Below are positions 50,292-61,952 of a stretch of 64,000 nt of DNA, in pieces (the stretch's first letter is position 1; each line of letters begins with the position of its first letter). The notes under the pieces are model-generated. The model worked only from the letters and a program-made list of their open reading frames with translations. It was not told the origin of the DNA and made no database searches. Origin of the DNA: Litoditis marina (Eukaryota > Nematoda > Chromadorea > Rhabditida > Rhabditidae); the NCBI GenBank assembly GCA_964036275.1, contig OZ038434.1, positions 32,902,447 to 32,966,446 on the forward strand. Reading direction: 5' to 3'. Position numbers and translations under genes: made by a program.

Positions 50292-53200
50292 GTTGTGCGT
50301 CATGCGGCTGAGAAAATATCAGTTAACATGCGCGGTGCAAAGTTGGATTGCCGAGATATTCCACAAGCTCGCACACAGTATGAGTTCGAAATAATAGAAT
50401 ATTTTATGAAGAAACTCCGTGAAATGGGAGTTCCACTAACGCACAAGGTACACAGTTTTATCTTCTCCGGAGTTACGTATTTGAGTACACAGAGATAGTT
50501 TCATGATTAGAACACTTATCATTGACCCCCACATCAAAAAGTCACAGAGCCATCAGATTCCATTAGATCTAGCCATTCCGAGATCGAGAGGGAGGAGAAT
50601 ATATATTTTTTTGTTCAGGGCTCATAACAGTTACGAGCTGACAATGTTCAAGTTTTTGCCACGTTTTCATCTGTTACAATTAAACACTTACCATTACCCA
50701 AAAATTACTCAAATGAATTATATTTACCATTTCAGACTGTTGTACAAAACCCAGTAGTACATGATGTGACTTCTAGTGCTGGTGTGCATCTGGCTAATGC
50801 CACAAAAGTCAATCAAGAACTGTTGATGAACGTGCGAGAACTGGTGCAGGTTAGCTCGCGACTTTTTTTATGATATCGGAAAACTCATAGAGTACAATGC
50901 ATATTAGTATACAGATATGTTATCATACAAGTCAGAGATGCATGAAATTTCGGTATTTCTTTTTCTGAAAATAAGAGCGTTTCAGAACTATCATAGGGAC
51001 TAGATCGAAAGACAAAATATCTATTAGTTCTCCATCAACCCGCGATAGGATTGTTGGTTAAGGTCAAATGTTTTATGTATGAAGGAAGAGCTACACAAAA
51101 TCTCAAACAGCTAAAAACCTTATGATGAATCGTTTGTGAATTCAAGTTGAACTGAACAGTAGACTTCAGTTTCCATGTGCAATTGATACAAATGAGAGTT
51201 GTAATTTTCAGATGATCAAAAAGTCACAGAGCCATCAGATTCCACCAGATCTGACCATTCCGAGACCGAGAGGGGTGAGAGCAGTTGTTACCTTGAGCTC
51301 TTAACAGTTAAAATATGACAACTTTCACGTATTGCCCGATTAAAGTAACTGATTTCAGTTGTAAGCAAATTATTTGTGTTGCTTAATATTAATGTGAACT
51401 TTTCCATCTAAATTCATGTTACGTTTCTTATATGTTGTGTAAACAGTTCCGGGAAACTCGCTTCATGGAGAACCTCTTAATTTCAGGAAAACGCAATTCT
51501 CGACATGAACCGACCTGACATCGCGGTTGCCTCTAATGTTCTCGAGAGAGAGGAAACCTATGAAGAGCCGGAAGACAAACACTTTCTGCGTTAGTTTTTT
51601 CATCACAAAGTCACAACGTCAATCATTTAATTACCGTCTCAGTTACCCTTCAAACCCCATTTATATAGCATGGTACCATAAACTATTTAATTACCTTATA
51701 TTTCGTACTCAAAAATTGGGTTAATTACTGCACAACGTGAATTGACCGAATAGTTGTGTTTTAGGACATGTAGTGAAAACACTAACGCATAGTTTGATCA
51801 TACTTTGACATATAAAGTTTAGCTGTGTCTGTTTTCAGTGAAGGGTGCCGTGCACACTGTTTTTCTTGTACCACCTGAGCACTGTCACACATTTGACTTT
51901 CTTGCCGATGACTGGCGGCAGGAATATTACACAGAAGTTTATCGTCCTCGAACAGGTACATATATCAACAAATCATTGAAAGTTTTGATTTGCACGCTTG
52001 GGCCTTTTTGAGGGTGAACTAAAAAAATGAAAGCGCGCATTAGCCGAACCAAAGACAAATTTCGCACAGCGCTCCGCGCTGCGCGCGATAGCACGGTTTA
52101 GGTTAACCGTTAAGTCAGAACACCGACTGTTAAGTTTGCTTACCATTAATTTTCAGGAACACACTCCTCAAAATTTGTTTTCAAAGCTATATTTATGACT
52201 ATATTAGGTCTCGATTAGTTTATATAACTAAAATGTGGTTCAGATCTGGAGAAAGGCTTGTACAACCATTTGCGTTTTTGGAGAAAACTAGTTTTGGAGC
52301 AACACCCGCTACTGGTCGGTTTTTCTAACTATCTGGAAAGTCTCAAGGAAGACAAGAGTGTGGTTATCCCCCAAGAAGGCGACGAAGAGCAAGAATTTAG
52401 ACATCCCTACTTGGCTAGCGTTTTACGCTTTCTGCTCTACACAATGAGATCAAGACAACGGTGAGAACTGTCCGATATTAAAAATTATACAACTTAATTG
52501 TTTTCACGAGCTGAAATGCAATCTTTAAACTGTCAGATGGCTGATTTTTCGCGTCAGAGAAATAATCTTTTACCTGGTATAAAACTTCGAGGTGGCTTGT
52601 AACCGATATAATCAGGACTTTCAACACAGCAGAGAAACTAACGGACGACCACTTAAAGCGCTCCGATAAGATCAGAAAATTGGTATATACTAGAAGAAAA
52701 TTGAGAAGTCACGTTAACTTAGTATTCTAGAAAAACTAATCGAAAATTTTCAACTCTCAATAAGCAATTTTGTTGTGTAATTCGCCACAACGGATTCTTT
52801 TCCACACGAATACTCCATACGACCCTCATATTTTAATAAAACATGAATAATTATTTCAGTTACGGAGAAAAAGTGTCCGTTGACGATATCATCTTCTCGA
52901 AGTCCACTTTCACTCTTGTCATGAATAAAATGGTTGTGTTGGGCGTGAAAGAAGGTGTTCAACTAACATTCATAAAATCAATGATTTGTTTATTGAAATA
53001 CATCAAGCAAGTGGTTAATCCAGGTGAGAACTTACGTTGTCTAGGTTCCAGATATGATAAGACGAGTAACTTCAGTCAAGTTTACGTAATGGTGTCTGTA
53101 ATCTTGATAACACCTGTTTTACGTGTACCCCAGTGTAGTTGCTATGTACTTTAACAGTTTTCCGTGGACTCCCACGGCTCACGAAATTTTACTTTTCTAG

Positions 53201-56200
53201 ATAGGAATTGCTATGATACTGAAGAAAATCGATAAAACAGGTTTATCATTACGAACTCATCATTCTCACTATTAATATGAAGTCTAACATTCCCAAAATC
53301 AGTTGCAATAGTTTCTTCGTGGGATCCCACGGTAGTTAAAAAATCTCACCTCTCCAGATTATGAAAGAAGACTATTCGTTCTCCGTGGGATTCCACGATG
53401 GGGGAAAATTTTCATTTCCAAATGAAATTGTTCTGATACTAAATTAATTGACAACAATGTAGTTAGCCTTAATATACTCACAACATTTTCTGTCATCTAA
53501 ACTCCAACCTCCTTGTGAAGTTTTCAAGTAGTTTTCCGTAGTATTCCACGATACACGAAATTTATACTTCCCAGAATAAAACTGGGTGGTATATTCAACT
53601 ATTGAATAATAGAAGTGTTAATCTTTTTTTTCCGAAAACGTGAGCTTTGAGCTCTGCACAAAGTACACTTTGTTTGGTGAATACTGAAAACAAAAACAAA
53701 ATGAAAAAAGAGGGTAACTCATCGATTTTTTCAGTAACTTCAATGGTGACTTTAGCACATTGTACACTTGAAATTCGAGTTTTACACATTTTTTCGTGAA
53801 TACTGTAATAATTGTCCAACAAATTCTTACAGTTTCCATCTACGGACTGCGCTTGGCTACTATTGTTACATACGAAGACGGCCTGATTCACCTTATGCAG
53901 CGGAGTAAATCAAGAGAGGCTCGTACACACTCGAAACGCGGAGCTGTCACTGTTAAAGAGAAGGTATATTGAACCTCTCTCGTCTGTCTGTCCTCAACCA
54001 CGAGAATTGTGTCTAATTACGCTCAAGTACCCAAAAGCGTGTAATTAATGATGTTTTAAACTCATCGCAGTGAAGCAAACTCAAAATAAAACTCGAAACG
54101 TAATTACCTACACATCAAGAGAAACACAACGTCTATCGGTTTTTTTTCAGAAGTATACGCCTTATCCGGTTGCATGTGCTTATCTTGCTCATGAATCTAT
54201 TGTGGAGAAAATTGAGAATATCAATTCGCGGTCAGCACAATGCACATTAGCCGAGTTCAACTACGTACTTGGGTAGGTTCGCAAGTTTTTACTCACTCAC
54301 AGTTGTTGCAACTTCACAGCAGAAGTGAACAACACCGATTCACGTTTGATTGAAAGACGAGCTGACAATTCTCAAACTAGAAAATAGGCAATGACCAACT
54401 CATTCAGGGTTTAGTTCTAGTCATGAAAAATACTATTTTGCGTGTCAGATATTTCATTTAAAAAGCTCTTCAAAAGCAAAAACAATGATGACGTGTACTT
54501 CCATATGACTGTTTCAGTTTCAGCAATACACTCAAGTCGTAACTCAGATGTTCATATAACTCATACTCATTTTCACAGCTAAATATTGAAAAACTGAACT
54601 CGTGATGTAGATTTTTTTCGGGTTTCGGGTGATCGCAGAAACATTGAAACATTGAAAATATCTGCGTAGACTGTTTGGATTTTTTTTCATGTTTTCATCG
54701 TTTTGTTTCAGAGCATGCATGTTGTGCTTAGTGGTATACAATACGAACAGGAATGAAATAGGAAAGAAAATTCTCTGTGGAGCGATTCGAGGACAGAAGG
54801 ACGAAACCGGCCAAATTTACAAAGATACGGGATTCCGAGTGTTCAAGGAAGCGGGCAAGAACTACTACGTGAGAATGAGATTCTTACTATACTTCACAGT
54901 TCATACTTTTGCGTTTGTTCGTTAGTTCAAACTAGCTTTTTCACATTTTTAGGTGTCTTATTACTTTATATTTTATTGATTGCTGGTGCGTTTGTTCATT
55001 AGTTCAAACTAGCCTCTTCACATTTTTAGGTGTCCTATTACGCGTGTCCCAAGAATCTCAAGAGCATGAAGACTAGAAGTTCTCTACTGGGTGGTCTGTT
55101 CGTGGCAGACGAAAGGATCAAGCGTTTTCTAGACGTGTACCACAACCTGAAGAAGGCGTTAGTGATATTGAATTCAAAATATGTAGAAATCAGAATTTCC
55201 ACCTCATAGGGTGTGCTTTCTGAGTCTATACAGGTTTATTTGTAGTTTGATTTCGCTGATTGTTTTGTCCGCTATTCACGGCGCGTATTGAAACAAACTA
55301 CTACGATAATTTGATTCCCTGTAATCTATTTTCCATCTAATGATGAATTGGAGAACTTATATAAAATACCGAAATCAATTCAGGCGTATGATTCTTCTGA
55401 AGAAGAAAGACCGGTTGGCGCACGATCGACAGTTTTTCTTGACCTACCATGGCGAGTCCCTAGATAATCCGGCATACTACATGCAATCGTTCCTCCGTCT
55501 CAGTGGATTGAAGGATCAGACTATCACGTGCAATGGAGTGAGTAGTTCAATTCACAGCCTAAGTATTTTGTAGTTTACTCAGATTCAATCTGAACCTAAT
55601 CCGAGTTTCCAGTCAAATTGTGGAAACAAAAGGGCAAATTCCAGCACTGTCAAAGTTGCCTGAGAAATGCAGAAACGTTGCCCAAAAAATGTTTGCAGTT
55701 TTCCATGATCAACAGATACTCAAGCATGTTTTGCATTTTTTTATAGTAATATCAGCTTCTGGCTCATTAATGTGCGACACACGACTGCTCAAATGCAGTT
55801 TGATGAATGGTGCGAGAAGAACTTGAGAGGTGGACCGAACGCAGATGCAGCCCTGCTCGCTGGTCACAGTGTAGTTATTCAGGTATGACTAAATGTTAAT
55901 TTCAACCTGTACGTAAATTGTTCCTCAAAATTGTCTCAAAATTGTTCCATTCACCAAACATTGGCTATTTGGATGAAAATATTTTTTTGGTACAATGTTT
56001 GAATAATACATTCGAAAACTCTATTTCGAGCTGGCTTCACTACCGTAGTGACAAATTGCAGGATCGAACTTACACTGATGACGATCGGAGACGTGCCTTC
56101 CGAGGATTCTTGCATTTGCGGACTCTGGAACACGTTGAGGAGTTCCGGAGCGAAGTCAAGAAAGTTACCGACATAAAGAAGCTCAAGATCAAAGAGTGGG

Positions 56201-56678
56201 TAGAATAAGTTATAATATGGAAGTTATAGTATGTCACTAAGTTTTCTGATATTACGCATATGTTATGTAACTATGGAAATTTTTTTACAGTTTGACTGAC
56301 AAGAAGCTGATCCGAAAAATATGTGCAGAAGAAAATGAAGAAGACGAGGAGAAACAAAAAATGCTTGACTTCGCAGTTTCAGACGAAGAAGAAGAAGAAG
56401 AGGAAGACCAGCACAGGTTCAAAACAAAAGGTCTGTACAGAAACCTAAATGTCATGATACAAAAACACTACTTTTGAATTTCGAGAGAATGTAGTTAAGA
56501 GCGTCAGCCTAATTCGTATCATTACAGTCACAAAGTATTTAGAAAAGATTGGTGATAAGGTAAATTGTCAAATATTTCAGACCTGAACAAGCGCGTTGAC
56601 CAGCCGATCACAAGTACATTCAACCTGCCACAGCGTCGTCCTAGCAAGTTACAGAACAGTGAGCAAACAGGTACTTAG
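50292..56678 (+). CDS. Gene B: probable tyrosine recombinase (phage-integrase fold), the only complete copy
   Basis: Exons: 50292-50447, 50736-50849, 51212-51274, 51487-51589, 51839-51955, 52244-52460, 52860-53023, 53833-53963, 54151-54272, 54712-54868, 55030-55157, 55384-55527, 55747-55882, 56062-56195, 56291-56430 and 56581-56678. Total 2,124 bp in one open frame, about 707 residues; the N-terminus is open. The first half is unrecognised. The second half follows the tyrosine recombinase order: a helix then YNTNRNEIG (box I Arg), GKNYYVSYYACPKN (beta-hairpin Lys region), a FLTYHGESL strand-loop, FWLINVRHTTAQ (box II Arg), LLAGHSVVIQDRTY (G-H-S then candidate nucleophile Tyr). The usual box II His is Ile. 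An acidic tail (EEDEEKQ, poly-Glu) follows. The exon 12 donor and exon 13 acceptor are my least certain joins. Crypton-like or other eukaryotic recombinases are possible relatives. Confidence 0.62.
50533..50592 (+). pseudogene. Decayed duplicate of gene B exon 3, copy 4
   Basis: Same pseudo-exon as at 7204-7263, in intron 1 of the complete gene. It lacks a TTTCAG acceptor and a GT donor. Confidence 0.7.
54020..54150. other. Edge of amplified sequence inside gene B intron 8
   Basis: Homology between copy 4 and copies 1/2 stops at about 54,019. Beyond it gene B sequence occurs once in the window. The short intron continues normally to the acceptor at 54,150, which supports this copy as the original arrangement and copies 1/2 as derived. 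Confidence 0.7.
54911..55041 (+). repeat. 77-bp offset direct repeat across the gene B exon 11 acceptor
   Basis: Two near-identical 54-base blocks (54911-54964 and 54988-55041) each contain CACATTTTTAG followed by GTGTCYTATTA. Only the second leads into the long open exon (VSYYACPKN...). The first reads into a stop within a few codons, so it is a decoy acceptor. Confidence 0.8.
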
Positions 56679-56739
56679 ACGACCTGTAAAACACCTGAAC
56701 GTGAAAACACGTGAGCATTGTTGCAATCGAGTTTGGCAT

Positions 56740-59700
56740 GGTGTGAGAGCTTCGTGGGTTTCCACGAAAACTACAAAAAGTGATCTATCTACGATACTGT
56801 TACTTTTCATCAATCAAAAATCAAATATCAATGCGATACATCATTGAAATAATTGAATGAAGTAAACAGTGCAATGCTATTCATTCTCTCATTTTAACTG
56901 CCGAACCCAATTCATTTTGGTCACTTCGTGGGATTCCACGTAAACTTATAAAAACGATCTTCCTACTGTAAAAACGCATTATATTATTGCCATAGATCGT
57001 AGAAATGAACTGACTAGATAAACAGTGTGCTATTCTTCATCACTTGACTTTGACTGCCGAATTCCCACTTATTTTGGTCACTCCGTGGGACTCCACGGAA
57101 ACTTGTAAAAACGATCTTCCTACTGTAATAACGCAATAGGTCATCGCGATAGATCATAGAAATGGATTAAATCAATAAACCGTGTGCTATTCTTCATCAC
57201 TTGACTTTGACTGCCGAATTCCCACTCATTTTGGTCACTCCGTGGGACTCCACGGAAACTTGTAAAAACGATCTTCCTACTGTAATAACGCAATAGGTCA
57301 TCGCGATAGATCATAGAAATGGATTAAATCAATAAACCGTGTGCTATTCTTCATCACTTGACTTTGACTGCCGAATTCCCACTTATTTTGGTCACTCCGT
57401 GGGACTCCACGGAAACTTGTAAAAACGATCTTCCTACTGTAATAACGCAATAGGTCATCGCGATAGATCATAGAAATGGATTAAATCAATAAACCGTGTG
57501 CTATTCTTCATCACTTGACTTTGACTGCCGAATTCCCACTCATTTTGGTCACTCCGTGGGACTCCACGGAAACTTGTAAAAACGATCTTCCTACAATAAT
57601 AACGCATAAGGCCATCGCGATAGATCATAGAAATGAATTAAATCAATAAACAGTGTGCTATTCTTCATTACTTGACTTTGACTGCCAAATTCCCACTCAT
57701 TTTGGTCATTTCGTGGGACTCCACGGAAAATTTCCAAAACGATCTTCCTACTATAATAACGCATTAGGTCATCGCGATAGATCATAGAAATGGATTAAAT
57801 CAATAAACAGTGTGCTATTCTTCATAACTTGACTTTGACTGCCAAATTCCCACTCATTTTGGTCATTTCGTGGGACTCCACGGAAAATTTCCAAAACGAT
57901 CTTCCTACTATAATAACGCATTAGGTCATCGCGATAGATCATAGAAATGGATTAAATCAATAAACAGTGTGCTATTCTTCATAACTTGACTTTGACTGCC
58001 GAATTCCCACTCATTTTGGTCACTCCGTGGGACTCCACGGAAACTTGTAAAAACGATCTTCCTACAATAATAACGCATAAGGCCATCGCGATAGATCATA
58101 GAAATGAATTAAATCAATAAACAGTGTGCTATTCTTCATTACTTGACTTTGACTGCCAAATTCCCACTCATTTTGGTCATTTCGTGGGACTCCACGGAAA
58201 ATTTCCAAAACGATCTTCCTACTATAATAACGCATTAGGTCATCGCGATAGATCATAGAAATGAATTAAATCAATAAACAGTGTGCTATTCTTCATTACT
58301 TGACTTTGACTGCCAAATTCCCACTCATTTTGGTCATTTCGTGGGACTCCACGGAAAATTTCCAAAACGATCTTCCTACTATAATAACGCATTAGGTCAT
58401 CGCGATAGATCATAGAAATGGATTAAATCAATAAACCGTGTGCTATTCTTCATCACTTGACTTTGACTGCCGAATTCCCACTCATTTTGGTCACTCCGTG
58501 GGACTCCACGGAAACTCGTAAAAACGATCTTCCTACTGTAATAACGCAATAGGTCATCGCGATAGATCATAGAACTGGATTAAATCAATAAACCGTGTGC
58601 TATTCTTCATCACTTGACTTTGACTGCCGAATTCCCACTTATTTTGGTCACTCCGTGGGACTCCACGGAAACTTGTAAAAACGATCTTCCTACTGTAATA
58701 ACGCAATAGGTCATCGCGATAGATCATAGAAATGGATTAAATTAATAAACCGTGTGCTATTCTTCATCACTTGACTTTGACTGCCGAATCACCACTTATT
58801 TTGGTCACTTCGTGGGACTCCACGGAAACTTGTAAAAACTATCTTCCTACAATAATAACGCATAAGGCCATCGCGATAGATCATAGAAATGAATTAAATC
58901 AATAAACAGTGTGCTATTCTTCATTACTTGACTTTGACTGCCAAATTCCCACTCATTTTGGTCATTTCGTGGGACTCCACGGAAAATTTCCAAAACGATC
59001 TTCCTACTATAATAACGCATTAGGTCATCGCGATAGATCATAGAAATGGATTAAATCAATAAACAGTGTGCTATTCTTCATAACTTGACTTTGACTGCCA
59101 AATTCCCACTCATTTTGGTCATTTCGTGGGACTCCACGGAAAATTTCCAAAACGATCTTCCTACTATAATAACGCATTAGGTCATCGCGATAGATCATAG
59201 AAATGGATTAAATCAATAAACCGTGTGCTATTCTTCATCACTTGACTTTGACTGCCAAATTCCCACTCATTTTGGTCATTTCGTGGGAATCCACGGAAAC
59301 TTGTGAAAACGATCTTCCTACTATAATAACGCATTAGGTCATCGCGATAGATCATAGAAATGAATTAAATCAATAAACAGTGTGCTATTCTTCATTACTT
59401 GACTTTGACTGCCAAATTCCCACTCATTTTGGTCATTTCGTGGGACTCCACGGAAAATTTCCAAAACGATCTTCCTACTATAATAACGCATTAGGTCATC
59501 GCGATAGATCATAGAAATGAATTAAATCAATAAACAGTGTGCTATTCTTCATCACTTGACTTTGACTGCCGAATTCCCACTCATTTTGGTCATTTCGTGG
59601 GAATCCACGGAAACTTGTGAAAACGATCTTCCTACTGTAAAAACGCAATAGGTCATCGCGATAGATCATACAAATGAATTAAGTTAATAAACAGTGTGCA

Positions 59701-61632
59701 ATTCTTCATTACTTGACTCTGACTGCTGAACTCCCATTTATTTTGGTCACATCGTGGGACTTCACGGGAAATTCCCAAAACGATCTTCCTACTATAATAA
59801 CGCATTAGGTCATCGCGATAGATCATAGAAATGCATTAAATCAATAAACAGTGTGCTATTCTTCATCACTTGACTTTGACTGCCAAATTCCCACTCATTT
59901 TGGTCATTTCGTGGGAATCCACGGAAACTTGTGAAAACGATCTTCCTACTGTAAAAACGCAATAGGTCATCGCGATAGATCATACAAATGAATTAAGTTA
60001 ATAAACAGTGTGCAATTCTTCATTACTTGACTCTGACTGCTGAACTCCCATTTATTTTGGTCACATCGTGGGACTTCACGGAAAATTCCCAAAACGATCT
60101 TAGTACTGTAATAATGCATTAGGTCATCGCGATAGATCACACAAATGAATTAAATCAATAAACAGTGTGCTATTCTTCATTACTTGACTTTGACTGCCAA
60201 ATTCCCACTCATTTTGGTCATTTCGTGGGACTCCACGGAAAATTTCCAAAACGATCTTCCTACTATAATAACGCATTAGGTCATCGCGATAGATCATAGA
60301 AATGGATTAAATCAATAAACAGTGTGCTATTCTTCATAACTTGACTTTGACTGCCAAATTCCCACTCATTTTGGTCATTTCGTGGGACTCCACGGAAAAT
60401 TTCCAAAACGATCTTCCTACTATAATAACGCATTAGGTCATCGCGATAGATCATAGAAATGGATTAAATCAATAAACCGTGTGCTATTCTTCATCACTTG
60501 ACTTTGACTGCCAAATTCCCACTCATTTTGGTCATTTCGTGGGAATCCACGGAAACTTGTGAAAACGATCTTCCTACTATAATAACGCATTAGGTCATCG
60601 CGATAGATCATAGAAATGAATTAAATCAATAAACAGTGTGCTATTCTTCATTACTTGACTTTGACTGCCAAATTCCCACTCATTTTGGTCATTTCGTGGG
60701 ACTCCACGGAAAATTTCCAAAACGATCTTCCTACTATAATAACGCATTAGGTCATCGCGATAGATCATAGAAATGGATTAAATCAATAAACCGTGTGCTA
60801 TTCTTCATCACTTGACTTTGACTGCCAAATTCCCACTCATTTTGGTCATTTCGTGGGAATCCACGGAAACTTGTGAAAACGATCTTCCTACTATAATAAC
60901 GCATTAGGTCATCGCGATAGATCATAGAAATGAATTAAATCAATAAACAGTGTGCTATTCTTCATTACTTGACTTTGACTGCCAAATTCCCACTCATTTT
61001 GGTCATTTCGTGGGACTCCACGGAAAATTTCCAAAACGATCTTCCTACTATAATAACGCATTAGGTCATCGCGATAGATCATAGAAATGAATTAAATCAA
61101 TAAACAGTGTGCTATTCTTCATCACTTGACTTTGACTGCCGAATTCCCACTCATTTTGGTCATTTCGTGGGAATCCACGGAAACTTGTGAAAACGATCTT
61201 CCTACTGTAAAAACGCAATAGGTCATCGCGATAGATCATACAAATGAATTAAGTTAATAAACAGTGTGCAATTCTTCATTACTTGACTCTGACTGCTGAA
61301 CTCCCATTTATTTTGGTCACATCGTGGGACTCCACGGAAAATTTCCAAAACGATCTTCCTACTATAATAACGCATTAGGTCATCGCGATAGATCATAGAA
61401 ATGAATTAAATCAATAAACAGTGTGCTATTCTTCATCACTTGACTTTGACTGCCGAATTCCCACTCATTTTGGTCATTTCGTGGGAATCCACGGAAACTT
61501 GTGAAAACGATCTTCCTACTGTAAAAACGCAATAGGTCATCGCGATAGATCATACAAATGAATTAAGTTAATAAACAGTGTGCAATTCTTCATTACTTGA
61601 CTCTGACTGCTGAACTCCCATTTATTTTGGTC
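56740..61632 (+). repeat. 157-bp satellite array, second locus, about 30 units
   Basis: Same family as the module arrays (GGTCATCGCGATAGATC plus the TTCGTGGGACTCCACGG core) at a 157-base period. The variants differ: ACTTTGACTGCC instead of ACTCTGACTGCC, CCAAATTCCC units, GGGAATCCACGG units, and AATAAACAGTG in many. The first units near 56,740-57,000 are the most diverged. Blocks of several units are themselves repeated (compare 59,040-59,700 with 60,300-61,260). The array starts right after the gene B stop codon and is cut by the N gap. Confidence 0.95.
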
Positions 61633-61832
61633 NNNNNNNNNNNNNNNNNNNNNNNNNNNNNNNNNNNNNNNNNNNNNNNNNNNNNNNNNNNNNNNNNNNN
61701 NNNNNNNNNNNNNNNNNNNNNNNNNNNNNNNNNNNNNNNNNNNNNNNNNNNNNNNNNNNNNNNNNNNNNNNNNNNNNNNNNNNNNNNNNNNNNNNNNNNN
61801 NNNNNNNNNNNNNNNNNNNNNNNNNNNNNNNN
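61633..61832. other. Assembly gap, 200 N
   Basis: Exactly 200 unknown bases interrupt the satellite. The round number implies a scaffold placeholder, so the true array length and what lies in it are unknown. Confidence 0.98.
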
Positions 61833-61952
61833 AAAAACTGTATTTATACCGGAAGGCTGACGTGCGGTTTGGAAAAAATATCAAATATTGTGCACTTCAC
61901 TACTGCACGAGAAAGCGTGTGTTTCTTTTCCGCAGGCAGCCATGAGTCTCTA

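Larger units (their letters stand above)
42540..54019 (-). repeat. Inverted copy 4 of the module
   Basis: Reverse complement of about 3777-15,420 (and 21,687-33,330). The mirror sum is 57,796 for gene B, 57,794 for gene A exon 1 and 57,958 from gene A exon 4 onward. The changes are the loss of one 121-bp exon-2 repeat and of 43 bp at exon 3. Homology to copies 1 and 2 ends at about 54,019, and gene B continues past that point into sequence present once in the window. Confidence 0.88.

Noticed and set aside
57591..59041. Repeated minus-strand 64-residue frames in the right-hand array
   Set aside because: Translation of the 157-bp satellite units; the same peptide recurs with the repeat.
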